Shown here piece after piece: positions 25,296 through 34,307 of a stretch of 48,680 nt of DNA. How positions within the stretch are numbered: the first letter of the stretch is position 1; every line of letters starts with the position of its first letter. The DNA comes from Methanotrichaceae archaeon (GTDB lineage: Archaea > Halobacteriota > Methanosarcinia > Methanotrichales > Methanotrichaceae). A model generated the notes under the pieces. The model saw nothing but the letters and a program-made list of their open reading frames with translations. It did no database searches and had not been told where the DNA came from. The stretch spans positions 1-48,680 of the forward strand of contig JABLXE010000016.1 in the NCBI GenBank assembly GCA_013178225.1. The letters run 5' to 3'. The position numbers and the translations under genes are program-made.

Positions 25296-27572
25296 ATGAA
25301 GTTCAATATCCGTAAATTATTTAAAAATACCGAAGGCGGGCGCGCTGATACCGCAGATCGGCCGGGAGGCGAGACTCTGCAAGAGCAGATCGAAGAGCAA
25401 AAGACCTCCTCCAATCAATTCGGAACTTTTGCCGGAGTGTTTACCCCCACTCTTCTCACCATTCTGGGGGTGATTATGTACCTCAGAGAAGGGTGGGTGG
25501 TGGGAAACGCTGGCCTGTTGGGGGCCTGGTTCATAATCCTCATCTCATACGCCATTACCATCTCCACAGGTCTCTCCCTTTCATCCATCACCACAAATAT
25601 CCGTATTGGCGCTGGAGGTGCCTACTCCATCATCTCCCAGTCGCTGGGCCTGGAAGTTGGTGGAAGCGTCGGACTTCCTCTTTATCTCTCTCAGACTCTG
25701 GCAGTGGCCATGTACATCTTCGGATTTCGCACCGGCTGGCTGTGGATCTTTCCCGATCATCCGGCAATCCTGGTGGATTTAGGTACATTTACAATATTAT
25801 TCATAATAGCATATATAAGCGCAGGTTTGGCCTTTCGCGTTCAGTACATAATCCTGGCCATCATTGCAGCTTCACTAATTTCTGTAATTTGGGCGGCAGT
25901 TTCCGGCTCGTTGATATATCCTGTGACCTGGTGGGGCTCGTTTCCCGGCTCTCCGGAGGACGGATTTTCCGGAACCAGCTTCTGGTTTGTCTTCGCCGTC
26001 TTCTTCCCGGCAGCAACAGGCATTATGGCCGGTGCCAACATGTCCGGGGAGCTCAAAGACCCTCGCCGGAGCATTCCGATCGGCACCATGTCCGCCATAC
26101 TGTTGAGCCTGGTCATTTATCTGGGCCTGGCCTACTGGCTGGCGGCGTCAGCCAGCACCGAAGAACTGGTTTCCAACTATACGATTATGATCGAGCGAGC
26201 CGCCTGGGGGTCCCTGGTACTGGCAGGTTTGTTGGGTGCCACGTTTTCATCAGCTCTCTCCTCAATCGTTGGCGCTCCCAGGATACTTCAGGCCCTGGGA
26301 GAGCACCGGGTCCTGCCAGAAGGAGAATGGTTTGCCAAGAGGAGCCGCAAAGGAGAGCCCAGGAATGCCATGTTGTGCACAGGGGCAATAGTCTTCGGTG
26401 CTCTGATGCTGCGCGATATCAATGTCATAGCCCCCCTGATCACGATGTTCTTCTTGATCTCCTATGGCATGATCAACATAGTGGTGCTGATAGAGCAGAG
26501 TCTGAAGCTTCTTAGTTTCCGGCCTCTCTTAAAAATACCGCGCCTGGTTCCTTTCATCGGAGCCGCAGGCTGCCTGTTTGCGATGTTTATCATAAATCCC
26601 GCTTTCAGCTTGATTGCGGTTGCGGTCATACTTGTGATTCACTGGACATTGATCAGGCGCCATCTGCAGGCTCCCTTTGGTGATGTGAGAAGCGGTCTCT
26701 TTGTGGCTGTGGCAGAGTGGGCTGCCAGGAAGACCAACGACCTTGCCGTCTCGAAGCAGAAGACCTGGACTGCCAGCCTCTTGCTGCCGGTGGAAAACCC
26801 GCAGGAGCTGCGCAAGAATTTCAACTTGATCGCAGATATCGCTTATCCCAAGGGTTCAATAAAAATACTGGGGCTGGCAGGCATTGATAGAGACAAGGCC
26901 CTTTCCGATAGGCTCTCCTATTTGGCAAAGGCCTTTCAGAAGAGAGGCATTTTTTCGTCCTGGACCATCATAGATGTCGGCCAGTTCGAAGAAAACCTGA
27001 TTGCGGGAATGGAGGCTTTAGGCGGTGCCTTCTTCCGGCCAAGCGTTATATTCCTGACCCTGCCCGGCTCCCCGGAAAGGGACGAATCCATCAAAAGCAT
27101 CATCACAAAGGCATCCCAAAACCGCATCGGGGTCCTGCTCTTTGCCGATCATCCTGAAGGCGGGCTTGGCATGCGAAAGACCATCAATCTGTGGATCGAA
27201 GACAAGAGCCCCAAATGGGAGCTCAGCATGGATCTGGGCAATCTGGACCTGGCACTGCTAATAGCCTACAAGCTCAAGATCAACTGGAAGGCATCGCTTC
27301 ATCTCATCGCTCAAGTGAAGGACTACAATCTGGCTCCCGCGGCAGAGACATTCCTGAAATACCTGGCTGAGGCTGCTCGCATCCCCAACGCAGAATCTCA
27401 TGTGGTAGTGGGGAAGATGGAGGATTTCGTGGAGTACCAGCCTATGGCATCGCTCAGCATATTCGCCCTTCCCAGCGATCCTGATCTCGATTTTGTCAGG
27501 GACATGGTCAAGAAGACCGGCACTGCATGCTTATTTGCTCTCGACTCTGGTGAAGAGAACGCGCTGGCCTGA
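25296..27572 (+). CDS. Cation-chloride cotransporter (SLC12/NKCC-like)
   Basis: APC-superfamily transporter of 758 residues. A short cytosolic N-terminus is followed by FGTFAGVFTPTLLTILGVIMYLREGWVVG, the helix-1 ion site shared with animal NKCC/KCC proteins. Then come GAGGAYSIISQSLGLEVGGSVG and, in the sixth helix, FFPAATGIMAGANMSGELKDPRRSIPIGT. Twelve helices end near residue 455; a 300-residue soluble C-terminal domain follows, as in the animal proteins. It is close to the characterised Methanosarcina acetivorans cotransporter. It probably moves Na, K and Cl for osmotic balance; ion selectivity cannot be fixed here. The ATG start lacks a strong ribosome site. Confidence 0.9.
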   Translation: MKFNIRKLFKNTEGGRADTADRPGGETLQEQIEEQKTSSNQFGTFAGVFTPTLLTILGVIMYLREGWVVGNAGLLGAWFIILISYAITISTGLSLSSITTNIRIGAGGAYSIISQSLGLEVGGSVGLPLYLSQTLAVAMYIFGFRTGWLWIFPDHPAILVDLGTFTILFIIAYISAGLAFRVQYIILAIIAASLISVIWAAVSGSLIYPVTWWGSFPGSPEDGFSGTSFWFVFAVFFPAATGIMAGANMSGELKDPRRSIPIGTMSAILLSLVIYLGLAYWLAASASTEELVSNYTIMIERAAWGSLVLAGLLGATFSSALSSIVGAPRILQALGEHRVLPEGEWFAKRSRKGEPRNAMLCTGAIVFGALMLRDINVIAPLITMFFLISYGMINIVVLIEQSLKLLSFRPLLKIPRLVPFIGAAGCLFAMFIINPAFSLIAVAVILVIHWTLIRRHLQAPFGDVRSGLFVAVAEWAARKTNDLAVSKQKTWTASLLLPVENPQELRKNFNLIADIAYPKGSIKILGLAGIDRDKALSDRLSYLAKAFQKRGIFSSWTIIDVGQFEENLIAGMEALGGAFFRPSVIFLTLPGSPERDESIKSIITKASQNRIGVLLFADHPEGGLGMRKTINLWIEDKSPKWELSMDLGNLDLALLIAYKLKINWKASLHLIAQVKDYNLAPAAETFLKYLAEAARIPNAESHVVVGKMEDFVEYQPMASLSIFALPSDPDLDFVRDMVKKTGTACLFALDSGEENALA

Positions 27573-27580
27573 GGGCAGCA

Positions 27581-27602
27581 CCCGAGGCTCTACGGGCTTT
27601 TT
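27581..27602 (+). terminator. Hairpin-T-run terminator of the cotransporter gene
   Basis: CCCG at 27581-27584 pairs with CGGG at 27593-27596 and is followed by CTTTTT (five T at 27598-27602), nine bases after the stop codon. Confidence 0.55.
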
Positions 27603-27744
27603 CTGTCGTCAAGCGGCTCTCGATCTCATGAAGGTCTTTCTTGAGTAATGGTTAACTATGATGCCGGACAGAAATGAAGTCTAAAAATCTTGAACTGTAT
27701 AGCTCAACCAAAGAGGACGAATCCATATCATTGGAGCAGAGACC

Positions 27745-28440
27745 GTGTCTGCCATCATAACGGAGGATCCTGAACTCCGGAACAAGCTGCGGGCTTTTCA
27801 AGACCGGGACCAAGCCGGGTCTTGCCTTGCCGGGATGCTGGAGAAATACAGGAAATCGGATGCCATAGTGCTGGCCATTCCCTCGGGAGGGGTTCCTGTA
27901 GGGCTGGTCGTCTCATCTCGTCTGGATCTGCCTTTCGATTTGCTGATAATCCGGAAGATACCGATACCTGGAAATCCCGAGGCAGGTTTTGGAGCCGTCA
28001 GCCTGGAGGGAGATATGGTCCTCAACGATTCCATTGTCAGAATGCTGGGGCTTTCCAGGGATGAGATCGTGGAGCTGGCCGGGTCGGTCCAGAGGGAGCT
28101 TTCAGCGAGAAACCGGATATTCAGGGAGGACGCGCCCTTCCCGGATCTGCATGGCAAGGTGGCCATACTGGTTGATGACGGACTGGCCTCCGGCTACACC
28201 ATGATCACTGCAGTTCGTCTGGTGAAAAGGAAAAAGCCTGCTCGGATCGTAGTGGCGGTGCCTACAGCTTCGGCCAGCACGGCAAAGCTCCTGGCGGAGG
28301 AAGTGGATGAAGTGGTCTGTCCCAACATCCGCAGCGGCTATAGCTTTGCCGTCGCTGACGCATACTGGAACTGGTATGATCTGTCGCGCGACCAAGTGGT
28401 AGACATGCTCCGGCAGCGTGGCTTTCTCAAAGCCGGCTAG
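27745..28440 (+). CDS. Phosphoribosyltransferase-domain protein
   Basis: Type I PRT-fold protein of 231 residues. The PRPP-binding loop VDDGLASGYTM spans about 143-153. An N-terminal AIPSGGVPVGLVVS and IIRKIPIPGNPEAGFGAVS segment matches the family often annotated as predicted phosphoribosyltransferases of archaea and of dienelactone-hydrolase fusions. The substrate is unknown. The GTG start has GGAG nine bases upstream; a TATA-like region lies in the preceding A/T-rich gap. It stands as a single gene, converging with the next one. Confidence 0.85.
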   Translation: MSAIITEDPELRNKLRAFQDRDQAGSCLAGMLEKYRKSDAIVLAIPSGGVPVGLVVSSRLDLPFDLLIIRKIPIPGNPEAGFGAVSLEGDMVLNDSIVRMLGLSRDEIVELAGSVQRELSARNRIFREDAPFPDLHGKVAILVDDGLASGYTMITAVRLVKRKKPARIVVAVPTASASTAKLLAEEVDEVVCPNIRSGYSFAVADAYWNWYDLSRDQVVDMLRQRGFLKAG

Positions 28441-28506
28441 AATATTTGAAACCTGCCTACGACTGGCATTCGCGAAGAGCTGAAATGCAAGTCGAAACCG
28501 GTGACG

Positions 28507-28875
28507 TCATCGCTCCAGGTCGACCAGCTGGGTGAAATAGTAGCCGTCTTCCTGGTCGGGGCAATCATGAGGCCACTCGCAGATCAGACTGCGCATGGGG
28601 GGCATATTGATCAGAATTTGAAATACAGTTGAGGAATGGTCTTTGGGAAAGCTCATCAGCTTGAGAAGCTCATTCTTCTGGGCCTTGGTCAGCCATTCCC
28701 CAACTTCCACGCGGCCTCGAAAAGATGAGATTTTGGGGCAATCGGCTTCGATGGCGGAGTTTATGTACTGCAATCTCTTAACCGGGAAGCTCTCTCCATA
28801 GATCAAGACCTGGATATCGCCCGGAGATCTGGCCACTATCTCGTCTGACTGAGAAGCCCCCCCGCTTGATTCCAT
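28507..28875 (-). CDS. Unknown small protein, divergent from the TIR gene
   Basis: I do not recognise this 122-residue soluble protein. It has no signal peptide or membrane helix, and it has scattered cysteines (one in EADCP, others in CEWPHDCPDQ) near the ends. ATG 28875 is preferred over 28914 because a TATA box at 28915-28925 is only a few bases from the upstream candidate but about 45 from this one. No ribosome site is obvious. It converges with the phosphoribosyltransferase gene and diverges from the TIR-like gene, a position that could indicate a functional pair. Confidence 0.6.
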   Translation of the reverse strand: MESSGGASQSDEIVARSPGDIQVLIYGESFPVKRLQYINSAIEADCPKISSFRGRVEVGEWLTKAQKNELLKLMSFPKDHSSTVFQILINMPPMRSLICEWPHDCPDQEDGYYFTQLVDLER

Positions 28876-28914
28876 GATAGTATAAATGCCTTTCTGTTTC
28901 TTAAACATTTGCAT

Positions 28915-28925
28915 TATTTTAAATA
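28915..28925 (-). promoter_or_regulatory. TATA box of the small divergent gene
   Basis: TATTTAAAATA on the minus strand. A start about 25 bases downstream (near 28893) leaves only ATG 28875 as the first usable codon. Confidence 0.5.
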
Positions 28926-28962
28926 CGAATCAAAACTAAGGATTAATGTTATTGGTGTTTAT

Positions 28963-29004
28963 GGGCCGCGGATTCTTTCGCGGGGGGGCCATCGAACGCG
29001 GCCC
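28963..29004. repeat. Perfect 8-bp inverted repeat
   Basis: GGGCCGCG (28963-28970) is repeated as CGCGGCCC (28997-29004) with a 26-base GC-rich spacer, in the gap between two divergent genes. It is a candidate operator or hairpin. Confidence 0.7.
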
Positions 29005-29032
29005 CGCGCTTTCACACTTTCACCAATTGGTC

Positions 29033-29178
29033 TTTATATCACCAGTGGGAGAATATTAACATCAGACCGTAACCTCAAGCGCCGCCCCGACAGTGAGGCC
29101 GGGGGGGCGGGAAAATGGCGGCACCCGTATCGCCGCCGGCGGAAAGCGCCGTTTCAGGATTTGCGACCTTATGGGCCT
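29033..29178 (+). promoter_or_regulatory. TATA box and GC-rich structured leader of the TIR-like gene
   Basis: TTTATA (29033-29038) would start transcription near 29060, giving a leader of about 120 bases with several stems: CCGCCCC 29082-29088 with GGGGCGG 29104-29110, CCTCA 29073-29077 with TGAGG 29094-29098 (competing), and GGCGGC 29117-29122 with GCCGCC 29132-29137. It could be a regulatory leader or a separate small RNA. Between 28876 and 29178 I see no protein gene. Confidence 0.45.
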
Positions 29179-29739
29179 ATGATCTCCAGGATTTATATCG
29201 CACATGATCGGATGAACGAGGGCCTGGCTTTGGAGCTTGCCAGGTCACTGGGAAGGATTGGAATAGAGAGCTTTGCTGCCATGTACGGCCTCTGTCCCGG
29301 TATATCCCGCAGGGAACGGGTCTCCTTTGCCATGAGGAACTCGGAGTGTCTGGTGCCGCTTCTGACCGTAGAGGGGTCAAGGAGCGAGAGCGTGAACCAG
29401 GAGATAGGGCTGGCCTATGGGCTTAATCTGTTGATCATACCTCTGCGGGAGACGGGAGCAGAGATGCCCTTCCTGATAGACGGCCTCAACCCCATCGATT
29501 TTGCCGTCAGCCGCTACGAGGACGCCATCGGCCAGCTGATCAGGACCGTCCGGGATCTGAGCCAGCTGCAGTGGCTGAAGGTGGCCTGCCCCAGCTGCGG
29601 GGAGGAGATGACCCAGTATTTAACGCCGCAGGAAGAGGTGGACGAGGCCCTGAAGAAGGGCGGCTTTTTGGAGACCGTCTGCACCTACTGCCAGAACAAG
29701 ATCTCCCTCGACCCCAGGACATTTTCGCCCCGTTACTAG
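29179..29739 (+). CDS. TIR-like domain protein with C-terminal zinc ribbon
   Basis: A 186-residue protein. Residues 1-125 resemble a TIR/TIR-like (SEFIR, DUF1863-type) fold: RIYIAHDRMNEGLALELARSLGRIGIESF, then SECLVPLLT and a VNQEIGLA segment whose glutamate (about residue 75) sits where NADase-type TIRs have their catalytic glutamate. Residues 130-175 carry CPSCGEEM and CTYCQNK, a four-cysteine zinc ribbon. The open frame extends upstream to 28909, but that part is GC-rich leader sequence, so ATG 29179 is used. Whether it has NAD-cleaving defence activity or is only a nucleotide-binding relative cannot be decided here. Confidence 0.6.
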   Translation: MISRIYIAHDRMNEGLALELARSLGRIGIESFAAMYGLCPGISRRERVSFAMRNSECLVPLLTVEGSRSESVNQEIGLAYGLNLLIIPLRETGAEMPFLIDGLNPIDFAVSRYEDAIGQLIRTVRDLSQLQWLKVACPSCGEEMTQYLTPQEEVDEALKKGGFLETVCTYCQNKISLDPRTFSPRY

Positions 29740-29794
29740 AGCCGAGAAGTGATCGGGAAATTGCTGGAAACAAGGCTGATTTCGCCTCCAAACC

Positions 29795-29803
29795 TTTTTA
29801 TAT
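29795..29803 (+). promoter_or_regulatory. TATA box of the ribosomal protein superoperon
   Basis: CTTTTTATATA-type sequence sits about 35 bases before ATG 29833, with GGAGG (29817-29821) between them. It is the only strong promoter visible before the 16-kb block and is expected to drive it. Confidence 0.6.
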
Positions 29804-29832
29804 AGGCAATTTCTTTGGAGGATGGAAATCTG

Positions 29833-30669
29833 ATGACCGGTTGTTGCGAGAGAGCCATCCTCATCCCGTCCTCTCTCATCATGGAGTCGAGGGATAGGCG
29901 TGTGAACACGCTCAAGGTTGGCGCAATCGCCCGGGCAGCAGCAGTCTTCGGCATGGACCGGATCGTCATCTACAGAGATCCTGAGTTCGACGATTCCCGC
30001 TTCATGAGCATGATACTGCGCTACATGGAAACGCCGCAGTACCTGCGAAAGCTGCTCATCCCTCGCAGGGAGGAGTTAAGACACGTGGGAATGCTGCCGC
30101 CTCTGCGAACCGCTCATCATCCCGTGAACTCAAGGACAGAAGCGCTCAAGATCGGCGAGTACCGAGTCGGAGCAGTTGTCGAAAGCGTCGGATCTGATGG
30201 TGGCGCATGGGTGGAAATCGGTGTCGATCGCCCAATACCCCTCCGCACAGATGAAAACTACCAGGTGGGGAAACGCCTTAATGTCAGAATCTTTTCGCGC
30301 AATCCGCTCGCCGCTGAGCCTGTAGACCGGAAGGCGATCCCCGGATACTGGGGATATGAGGTAGAAGTAGCGGGTGGTCTGGAGGACCACCTCCGGAGCA
30401 TGAACTCCTTTGTGCTGCTTACCTCCCGTAAGGGAAAGACCGTCACTTCCGGCCTGCTGCAGAAGATCGCAGAAATGGGCAAAAGGCGTGATCTCGCGGT
30501 GGTATTCGGCTCCCCTGCCCGAGGCGTTGATGCGTTCTTGAGAAAAGAAGCATTGGACAGGTATTGCATGATTAACACCATTCCGCATCAGGAAACTGAA
30601 ACCGTAAGAGTCGAAGAGGCGGCCTGGGCCACCTTAGCTCTGCTCAACCTGGTGCGCGTGGAGGATTAA
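29833..30669 (+). CDS. SPOUT-fold RNA methyltransferase (DUF171/PF02598)
   Basis: Putative RNA methyltransferase of 278 residues that precedes rpl3 in many archaeal genomes. Sequence features include ILIPSSLIMESRDRRVNTLKVG, RIVIYRDPE, an inserted RNA-binding-like beta region (about 95-190), and a late VVFGSPARGVD AdoMet loop characteristic of SPOUT knots. The eukaryotic relative is CENP-32/SPOUT1. The target is unknown; rRNA is likely from the context. ATG 29833 is chosen over TTG 29815 because GGAGG overlaps the latter. It ends one base before rpl3, so it is the first gene of the ribosomal operon. Confidence 0.85.
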   Translation: MTGCCERAILIPSSLIMESRDRRVNTLKVGAIARAAAVFGMDRIVIYRDPEFDDSRFMSMILRYMETPQYLRKLLIPRREELRHVGMLPPLRTAHHPVNSRTEALKIGEYRVGAVVESVGSDGGAWVEIGVDRPIPLRTDENYQVGKRLNVRIFSRNPLAAEPVDRKAIPGYWGYEVEVAGGLEDHLRSMNSFVLLTSRKGKTVTSGLLQKIAEMGKRRDLAVVFGSPARGVDAFLRKEALDRYCMINTIPHQETETVRVEEAAWATLALLNLVRVED

Positions 30670-31671
30670 ATGGCAAAGATTCACCGACCTAGACGAGGTT
30701 CGCTGGCCTTCAGCCCCAGGAAGCGGGCGAAGAGCGAAGTTCCCAGGACCAGAACCTGGGCACAGGGAGATAAAGCCAAGATGGCGGGCTTTGCGGGATA
30801 CAAGGCCGGCATGACCCACGTCATGATGATCGACGACAGACCGAGAAGCCTCACCGAAGGCATGGAGATATCCGTGCCAGTAACTGTTCTAGAAGTGCCG
30901 CCCATGAACGTGATCGCCGTCAGAGCCTACGAGAAATATAACGGCGGCCTGCGGCCCGTGGGCGAGACCTGGGCCGAGAGCCTGAGCGCTGAGCTGGCCA
31001 GGGCAATCACAGTTCCCAAGAAGACTAGGGGAGCGTCTCTTGGAGACCTGCAGGCACTCGAAGATCTGACGGATATCAGAATTATCGCTCACACCAATCC
31101 CAAGATCATCACCGGAGTTCCCAAGAAGGTTCCGGAATTGATGGAGATACCAATCACAGGCGGATCGATCTCCGATCGGCTTTCTTATGCTGGGGGCATT
31201 TTGGGTCAGCAGGTACCCATCAATTCGGTATTCAGCTTAGGCGATCTCCTGGACGTCTCAGCCGTGACTTCCGGCAAGGGGACGCAAGGCCCGGTGAGGC
31301 GCTGGGGAATCGCTATGCAGAAGAGAAAACATGCTCGAACCGGAAAGATGCGGCATGTCGGAAATCTGGGACCCTGGCGTCCGGCTCACATCAGCTGGAG
31401 AGTTCCTCAGCTCGGCCAGATGGGTTACCAGCAGAGAACGGAGTTCAATAAGAGGTTGATGGCAATCGGCGCAGACGGCGGAGAGATCAATCCCGAGGGA
31501 GGATTCCCCGGCTACGGCCTGGTCCGAAACCAGTACGTTTTGATCAAGGGCAGCCTGCCCGGTCCGGTCAAGAGGATCGTGAGGATGAGAGAGGCCATAC
31601 GGCCGGGACAGAACTTTGTGAAAGAGCCGCAGCTCCTCCACGTAAGCAAGGAATCTAAGCAGGGATTGTGA
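30670..31671 (+). CDS. rpl3: Ribosomal protein L3 (uL3)
   Basis: Early-assembling large-subunit protein near the peptidyl-transferase centre. The 333-residue length is the archaeal/eukaryotic form. It begins [19 protein letters not shown] and contains [14 protein letters not shown], and the tip loop reads [23 protein letters not shown]. The ATG follows the previous stop codon directly, and the TGA shares one base with the rpl4 start. Confidence 0.97.
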   Translation: MAKIHRPRRGSLAFSPRKRAKSEVPRTRTWAQGDKAKMAGFAGYKAGMTHVMMIDDRPRSLTEGMEISVPVTVLEVPPMNVIAVRAYEKYNGGLRPVGETWAESLSAELARAITVPKKTRGASLGDLQALEDLTDIRIIAHTNPKIITGVPKKVPELMEIPITGGSISDRLSYAGGILGQQVPINSVFSLGDLLDVSAVTSGKGTQGPVRRWGIAMQKRKHARTGKMRHVGNLGPWRPAHISWRVPQLGQMGYQQRTEFNKRLMAIGADGGEINPEGGFPGYGLVRNQYVLIKGSLPGPVKRIVRMREAIRPGQNFVKEPQLLHVSKESKQGL

Positions 31672-32441
31672 TGAAGGCGAACGTTATCGATCTATCTGGA
31701 AATAAGGTGGGAGAGGTCGAGCTGCCTCCCGTCTTCGATGAGGAGTATCGGCCGGACCTGATCAAAAGGGCGGTACTGTCGGCTCAGGCCAACAGGCTGC
31801 AGCCCTACGGTCCTCACTTCTACGCTGGCATGAACACCTCTGCTCGCTCCTGGGGTCCGGGACACGGCGTCTCCAGGGTGCCGAGAGTGCTGAACGGCCG
31901 CAGAGCTGCAGGAATTCCCATGGCTCGCGGCGGCAGGAGATCCCACGCACCCCAGCCCGAGGCTGACCGGAGCGAGAAGATCAACATCAAGGAGAGGCGC
32001 AAGGCCATCCGTTCGGCGATTGCAGCTACCGCCTGCACAGAACTGGTATCTGCCCGGGGCCACCGTTTCGCCAGAGAGCTTCCGGTAGTGGCCAACGATG
32101 CTCTGGAGAGCATGGCCAAGACCTCGGAGATCAAGAACTTCCTGGTTGCAGCCGGACTGTGGAACGATGTGGAGCGGGCCAAGCAGGGCAGAAACATCCG
32201 CGCCGGCCGCGGAAAGATGAGAGGCCGGAAGTACAAGGGCCGGAAGAGCCTGCTCATCGTGGCCGGCCAGGATCAGGGTCTGGGACGGGCGGCCAGAAAT
32301 CTTCCCGGCGTGGACTTCGTGACCGTAGACGGGCTCAATGCTGAGCTGCTCGCACCTGGCACTGTAGCCGGAAGGCTCACCGTCTGGACGGAGTCGTCCT
32401 TGCAGCGATTGGCCGAGAAAAACAGCCAGGGGACGAGATAA
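31671..32441 (+). CDS. rpl4: Ribosomal protein L4 (uL4)
   Basis: 256-residue archaeal L4 lining the exit tunnel. It contains the [22 protein letters not shown]-terminus and the [13 protein letters not shown]-like loop (here [20 protein letters not shown]). ATG 31671 overlaps the L3 stop (TGATG); the GTG one codon earlier is rejected. It ends directly before rpl23. Confidence 0.97.
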   Translation: MKANVIDLSGNKVGEVELPPVFDEEYRPDLIKRAVLSAQANRLQPYGPHFYAGMNTSARSWGPGHGVSRVPRVLNGRRAAGIPMARGGRRSHAPQPEADRSEKINIKERRKAIRSAIAATACTELVSARGHRFARELPVVANDALESMAKTSEIKNFLVAAGLWNDVERAKQGRNIRAGRGKMRGRKYKGRKSLLIVAGQDQGLGRAARNLPGVDFVTVDGLNAELLAPGTVAGRLTVWTESSLQRLAEKNSQGTR

Positions 32442-32690
32442 ATGATAATCAAAAGCCCATTCATCACAGAGAAGGTCACCGGGATGATTGATGCCGACAA
32501 CACGCTCGAGTTCCTGGTGGACATGAAGGCCCGAAAGCCTGAGATCAAGAAGGCCCTGCAGGAGCTCTACGATGTGGAGGTCGTCTCGATCAGGACCATG
32601 ATCACTCCTCGGGGTGAAAAGAAGGCAGCAGTTAAGCTGGCCGGAGATGGTGCAGCCAATGAGCTGGCCACCAGGCTGGGACTCTTGTAG
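32442..32690 (+). CDS. rpl23: Ribosomal protein L23 (uL23)
   Basis: 82-residue protein at the tunnel exit that docks SRP and the translocon. It starts [12 protein letters not shown] and ends with the [18 protein letters not shown] strand. It begins at the base after the L4 stop and is followed eight bases later by rpl2, with GGTGGG as its ribosome site. Confidence 0.97.
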   Translation: MIIKSPFITEKVTGMIDADNTLEFLVDMKARKPEIKKALQELYDVEVVSIRTMITPRGEKKAAVKLAGDGAANELATRLGLL

Positions 32691-32698
32691 GTGGGATC

Positions 32699-33412
32699 AT
32701 GGGAAAGCGAATCATATCTCAAAACAGAGGCAAAGGAAGCCCCACATACCGGGCGCCATCTCACAGGTACAGAGCTGATATAACTCACATCAGAGTTGAC
32801 GAAAACCAGACCATAACCGGCGTGATCGAGGACATCGTGCGCGATCCGGCCCGGAGTGCGCCGGTGGCATTGGTGGCCCTGGAAAACGGCGAAGAGAGGT
32901 ACGTTCTGGTGCCGGAGGGAGTGTGCGTCGGCCAGGAGATCGCCTGCGGCATCTCCGCTCCAATTGAACCCGGCAACACTCTGCCTCTGGCGGAAATACC
33001 GGAAGGAGTCCCCATCTGCAACGTGGAGTCCAAGCCCGGACACGGAGGACAGTTCGCTCGCTCCTCTGGGGTGTGCGCCATTCTGGTGGCCCACGATGTG
33101 GGTTCAACGGTGGTCCAGCTCCCCAGCGGGGAGATGAAATGGCTGAACCCCAAGTGCATGGCAACCATCGGCGTCGTGGCTGGCGGAGGCCGGCTGGAAA
33201 AACCGCTGGTGAAAGCCGGCAGCAGCTTCCACAAGTTCCAGTCCAAAGCCAAGAAGTGGCCCATTGTGCGGGGCGTGGCCATGAACGCCATTGACCATCC
33301 CTTCGGCGGTGGCGGGCGTCAGCATCCAGGCCGGCCCAAGACTGTAAGCAGGAACACATCACCCGGCCGGAAAGTGGGATCGATAGCCGCAAGGAAGACC
33401 GGTAAGCGTTAA
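32699..33412 (+). CDS. rpl2: Ribosomal protein L2 (uL2)
   Basis: 237-residue archaeal L2, essential for subunit association and the peptidyl-transferase centre. It contains [23 protein letters not shown] at the start and the conserved loop [18 protein letters not shown] near 200-215 with the catalytic-region histidine. GGTGGG lies five bases upstream of the ATG. Confidence 0.97.
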   Translation: MGKRIISQNRGKGSPTYRAPSHRYRADITHIRVDENQTITGVIEDIVRDPARSAPVALVALENGEERYVLVPEGVCVGQEIACGISAPIEPGNTLPLAEIPEGVPICNVESKPGHGGQFARSSGVCAILVAHDVGSTVVQLPSGEMKWLNPKCMATIGVVAGGGRLEKPLVKAGSSFHKFQSKAKKWPIVRGVAMNAIDHPFGGGGRQHPGRPKTVSRNTSPGRKVGSIAARKTGKR

Positions 33413-33425
33413 AGGGGTAATAGTT

Positions 33426-33836
33426 TTGGCGAAGAAAGCAGGATCCAAGCTTCCCAAGAGAAAGGAAGAATTTATGTACCGGGGCCGGAAGGTCGCCGAC
33501 CTCGCTAAACTTAGCATGGATGAGCTTGCCGAGCTGTTTCCAGCGCGGCAGCGCAGAACGATCAAGAGAGGCATCTCCAAGGAGCACAAGAAGTTCCTGA
33601 CCAGGCTCCGGAACAAGGACTCGGTCAGGACGCATCTCCGGACGCTGATAGTGCTTCCTGAGATGGTGGGAAAGAACGTAGAGATATACAATGGCAAGAG
33701 CTTCGAGCGGGTTGAGATCATGCCTGAGATGATAGGACACTATCTGGGCGAGTTCGCACTGTCAAGGGGACGGGTCCAGCATGGTGCTGCAGGCGTGGGC
33801 GCAACCAGGTCGAGCAAGTTCGTGCCGCTGAAGTGA
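33426..33836 (+). CDS. rps19: Ribosomal protein S19 (uS19)
   Basis: 136-residue archaeal/eukaryotic-type S19 with the EEFMYRGRKVADLAKLSMDEL extension and a GHYLGEFALSRGRVQHGAAGVGATRSSKF end. The start is TTG 33426, with GGGGT about eight bases upstream. It contacts the decoding-region A-site finger. Confidence 0.96.
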   Translation: MAKKAGSKLPKRKEEFMYRGRKVADLAKLSMDELAELFPARQRRTIKRGISKEHKKFLTRLRNKDSVRTHLRTLIVLPEMVGKNVEIYNGKSFERVEIMPEMIGHYLGEFALSRGRVQHGAAGVGATRSSKFVPLK

Positions 33837-33845
33837 GGTGTGAGA

Positions 33846-34307
33846 GTGGGAAGACTGAATTATTCACTTTCGCCTGCAGGACGCTCCTCAAAGGCTATGG
33901 GCAATGAGTTTCACATCTCACCCAAGCACGCCCGCGAGATCTGCAGGACGCTTAGAGGCATGCGCGCAGAAGCGGCCAAGTCCCTTTTGGAGGACGTAAT
34001 AGCTCTGAAGCGGCCCGTACCTTTCAAGCGCTACAACAGAAACGTGGCTCACAGACATGGTCTGGTGAGGGCTGATGCCGGACGCTATCCGCAGAAGGCG
34101 GCAAAAGCAGTCCTGACAGTTCTTCAAAACGCCATGGCCAATGCTGAGTACAAGGGCCTTGAGGCAGAGAAGTTGAAGGTTTATCACGCCGGGTCTCTGA
34201 AGGGCAGAACCATTCGGGGCTGGATGCCCAGGGCCATGGGCCGGGCAACTCCCAAGAATACAGAGACCGTGTCGATAGAGATGATTCTGGCCGAGGTGAA
34301 GAACTGA
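33846..34307 (+). CDS. rpl22: Ribosomal protein L22 (uL22)
   Basis: 153-residue archaeal L22 whose beta-hairpin lines the exit tunnel. The start GTG 33846 (MGRLNYS) is preferred to GTG 33840: GAGGTG lies five bases before it, and homologues begin [19 protein letters not shown] follows. It shares the A of TGATG with rps3. Confidence 0.96.
   Translation: MGRLNYSLSPAGRSSKAMGNEFHISPKHAREICRTLRGMRAEAAKSLLEDVIALKRPVPFKRYNRNVAHRHGLVRADAGRYPQKAAKAVLTVLQNAMANAEYKGLEAEKLKVYHAGSLKGRTIRGWMPRAMGRATPKNTETVSIEMILAEVKN

Noticed and set aside
28909-29178. N-terminal extension of the TIR-like protein
   Set aside because: It runs through a TATA box and GC-rich inverted repeats, and the translation is arginine-rich without a fold; ATG 29179 begins directly at the domain.
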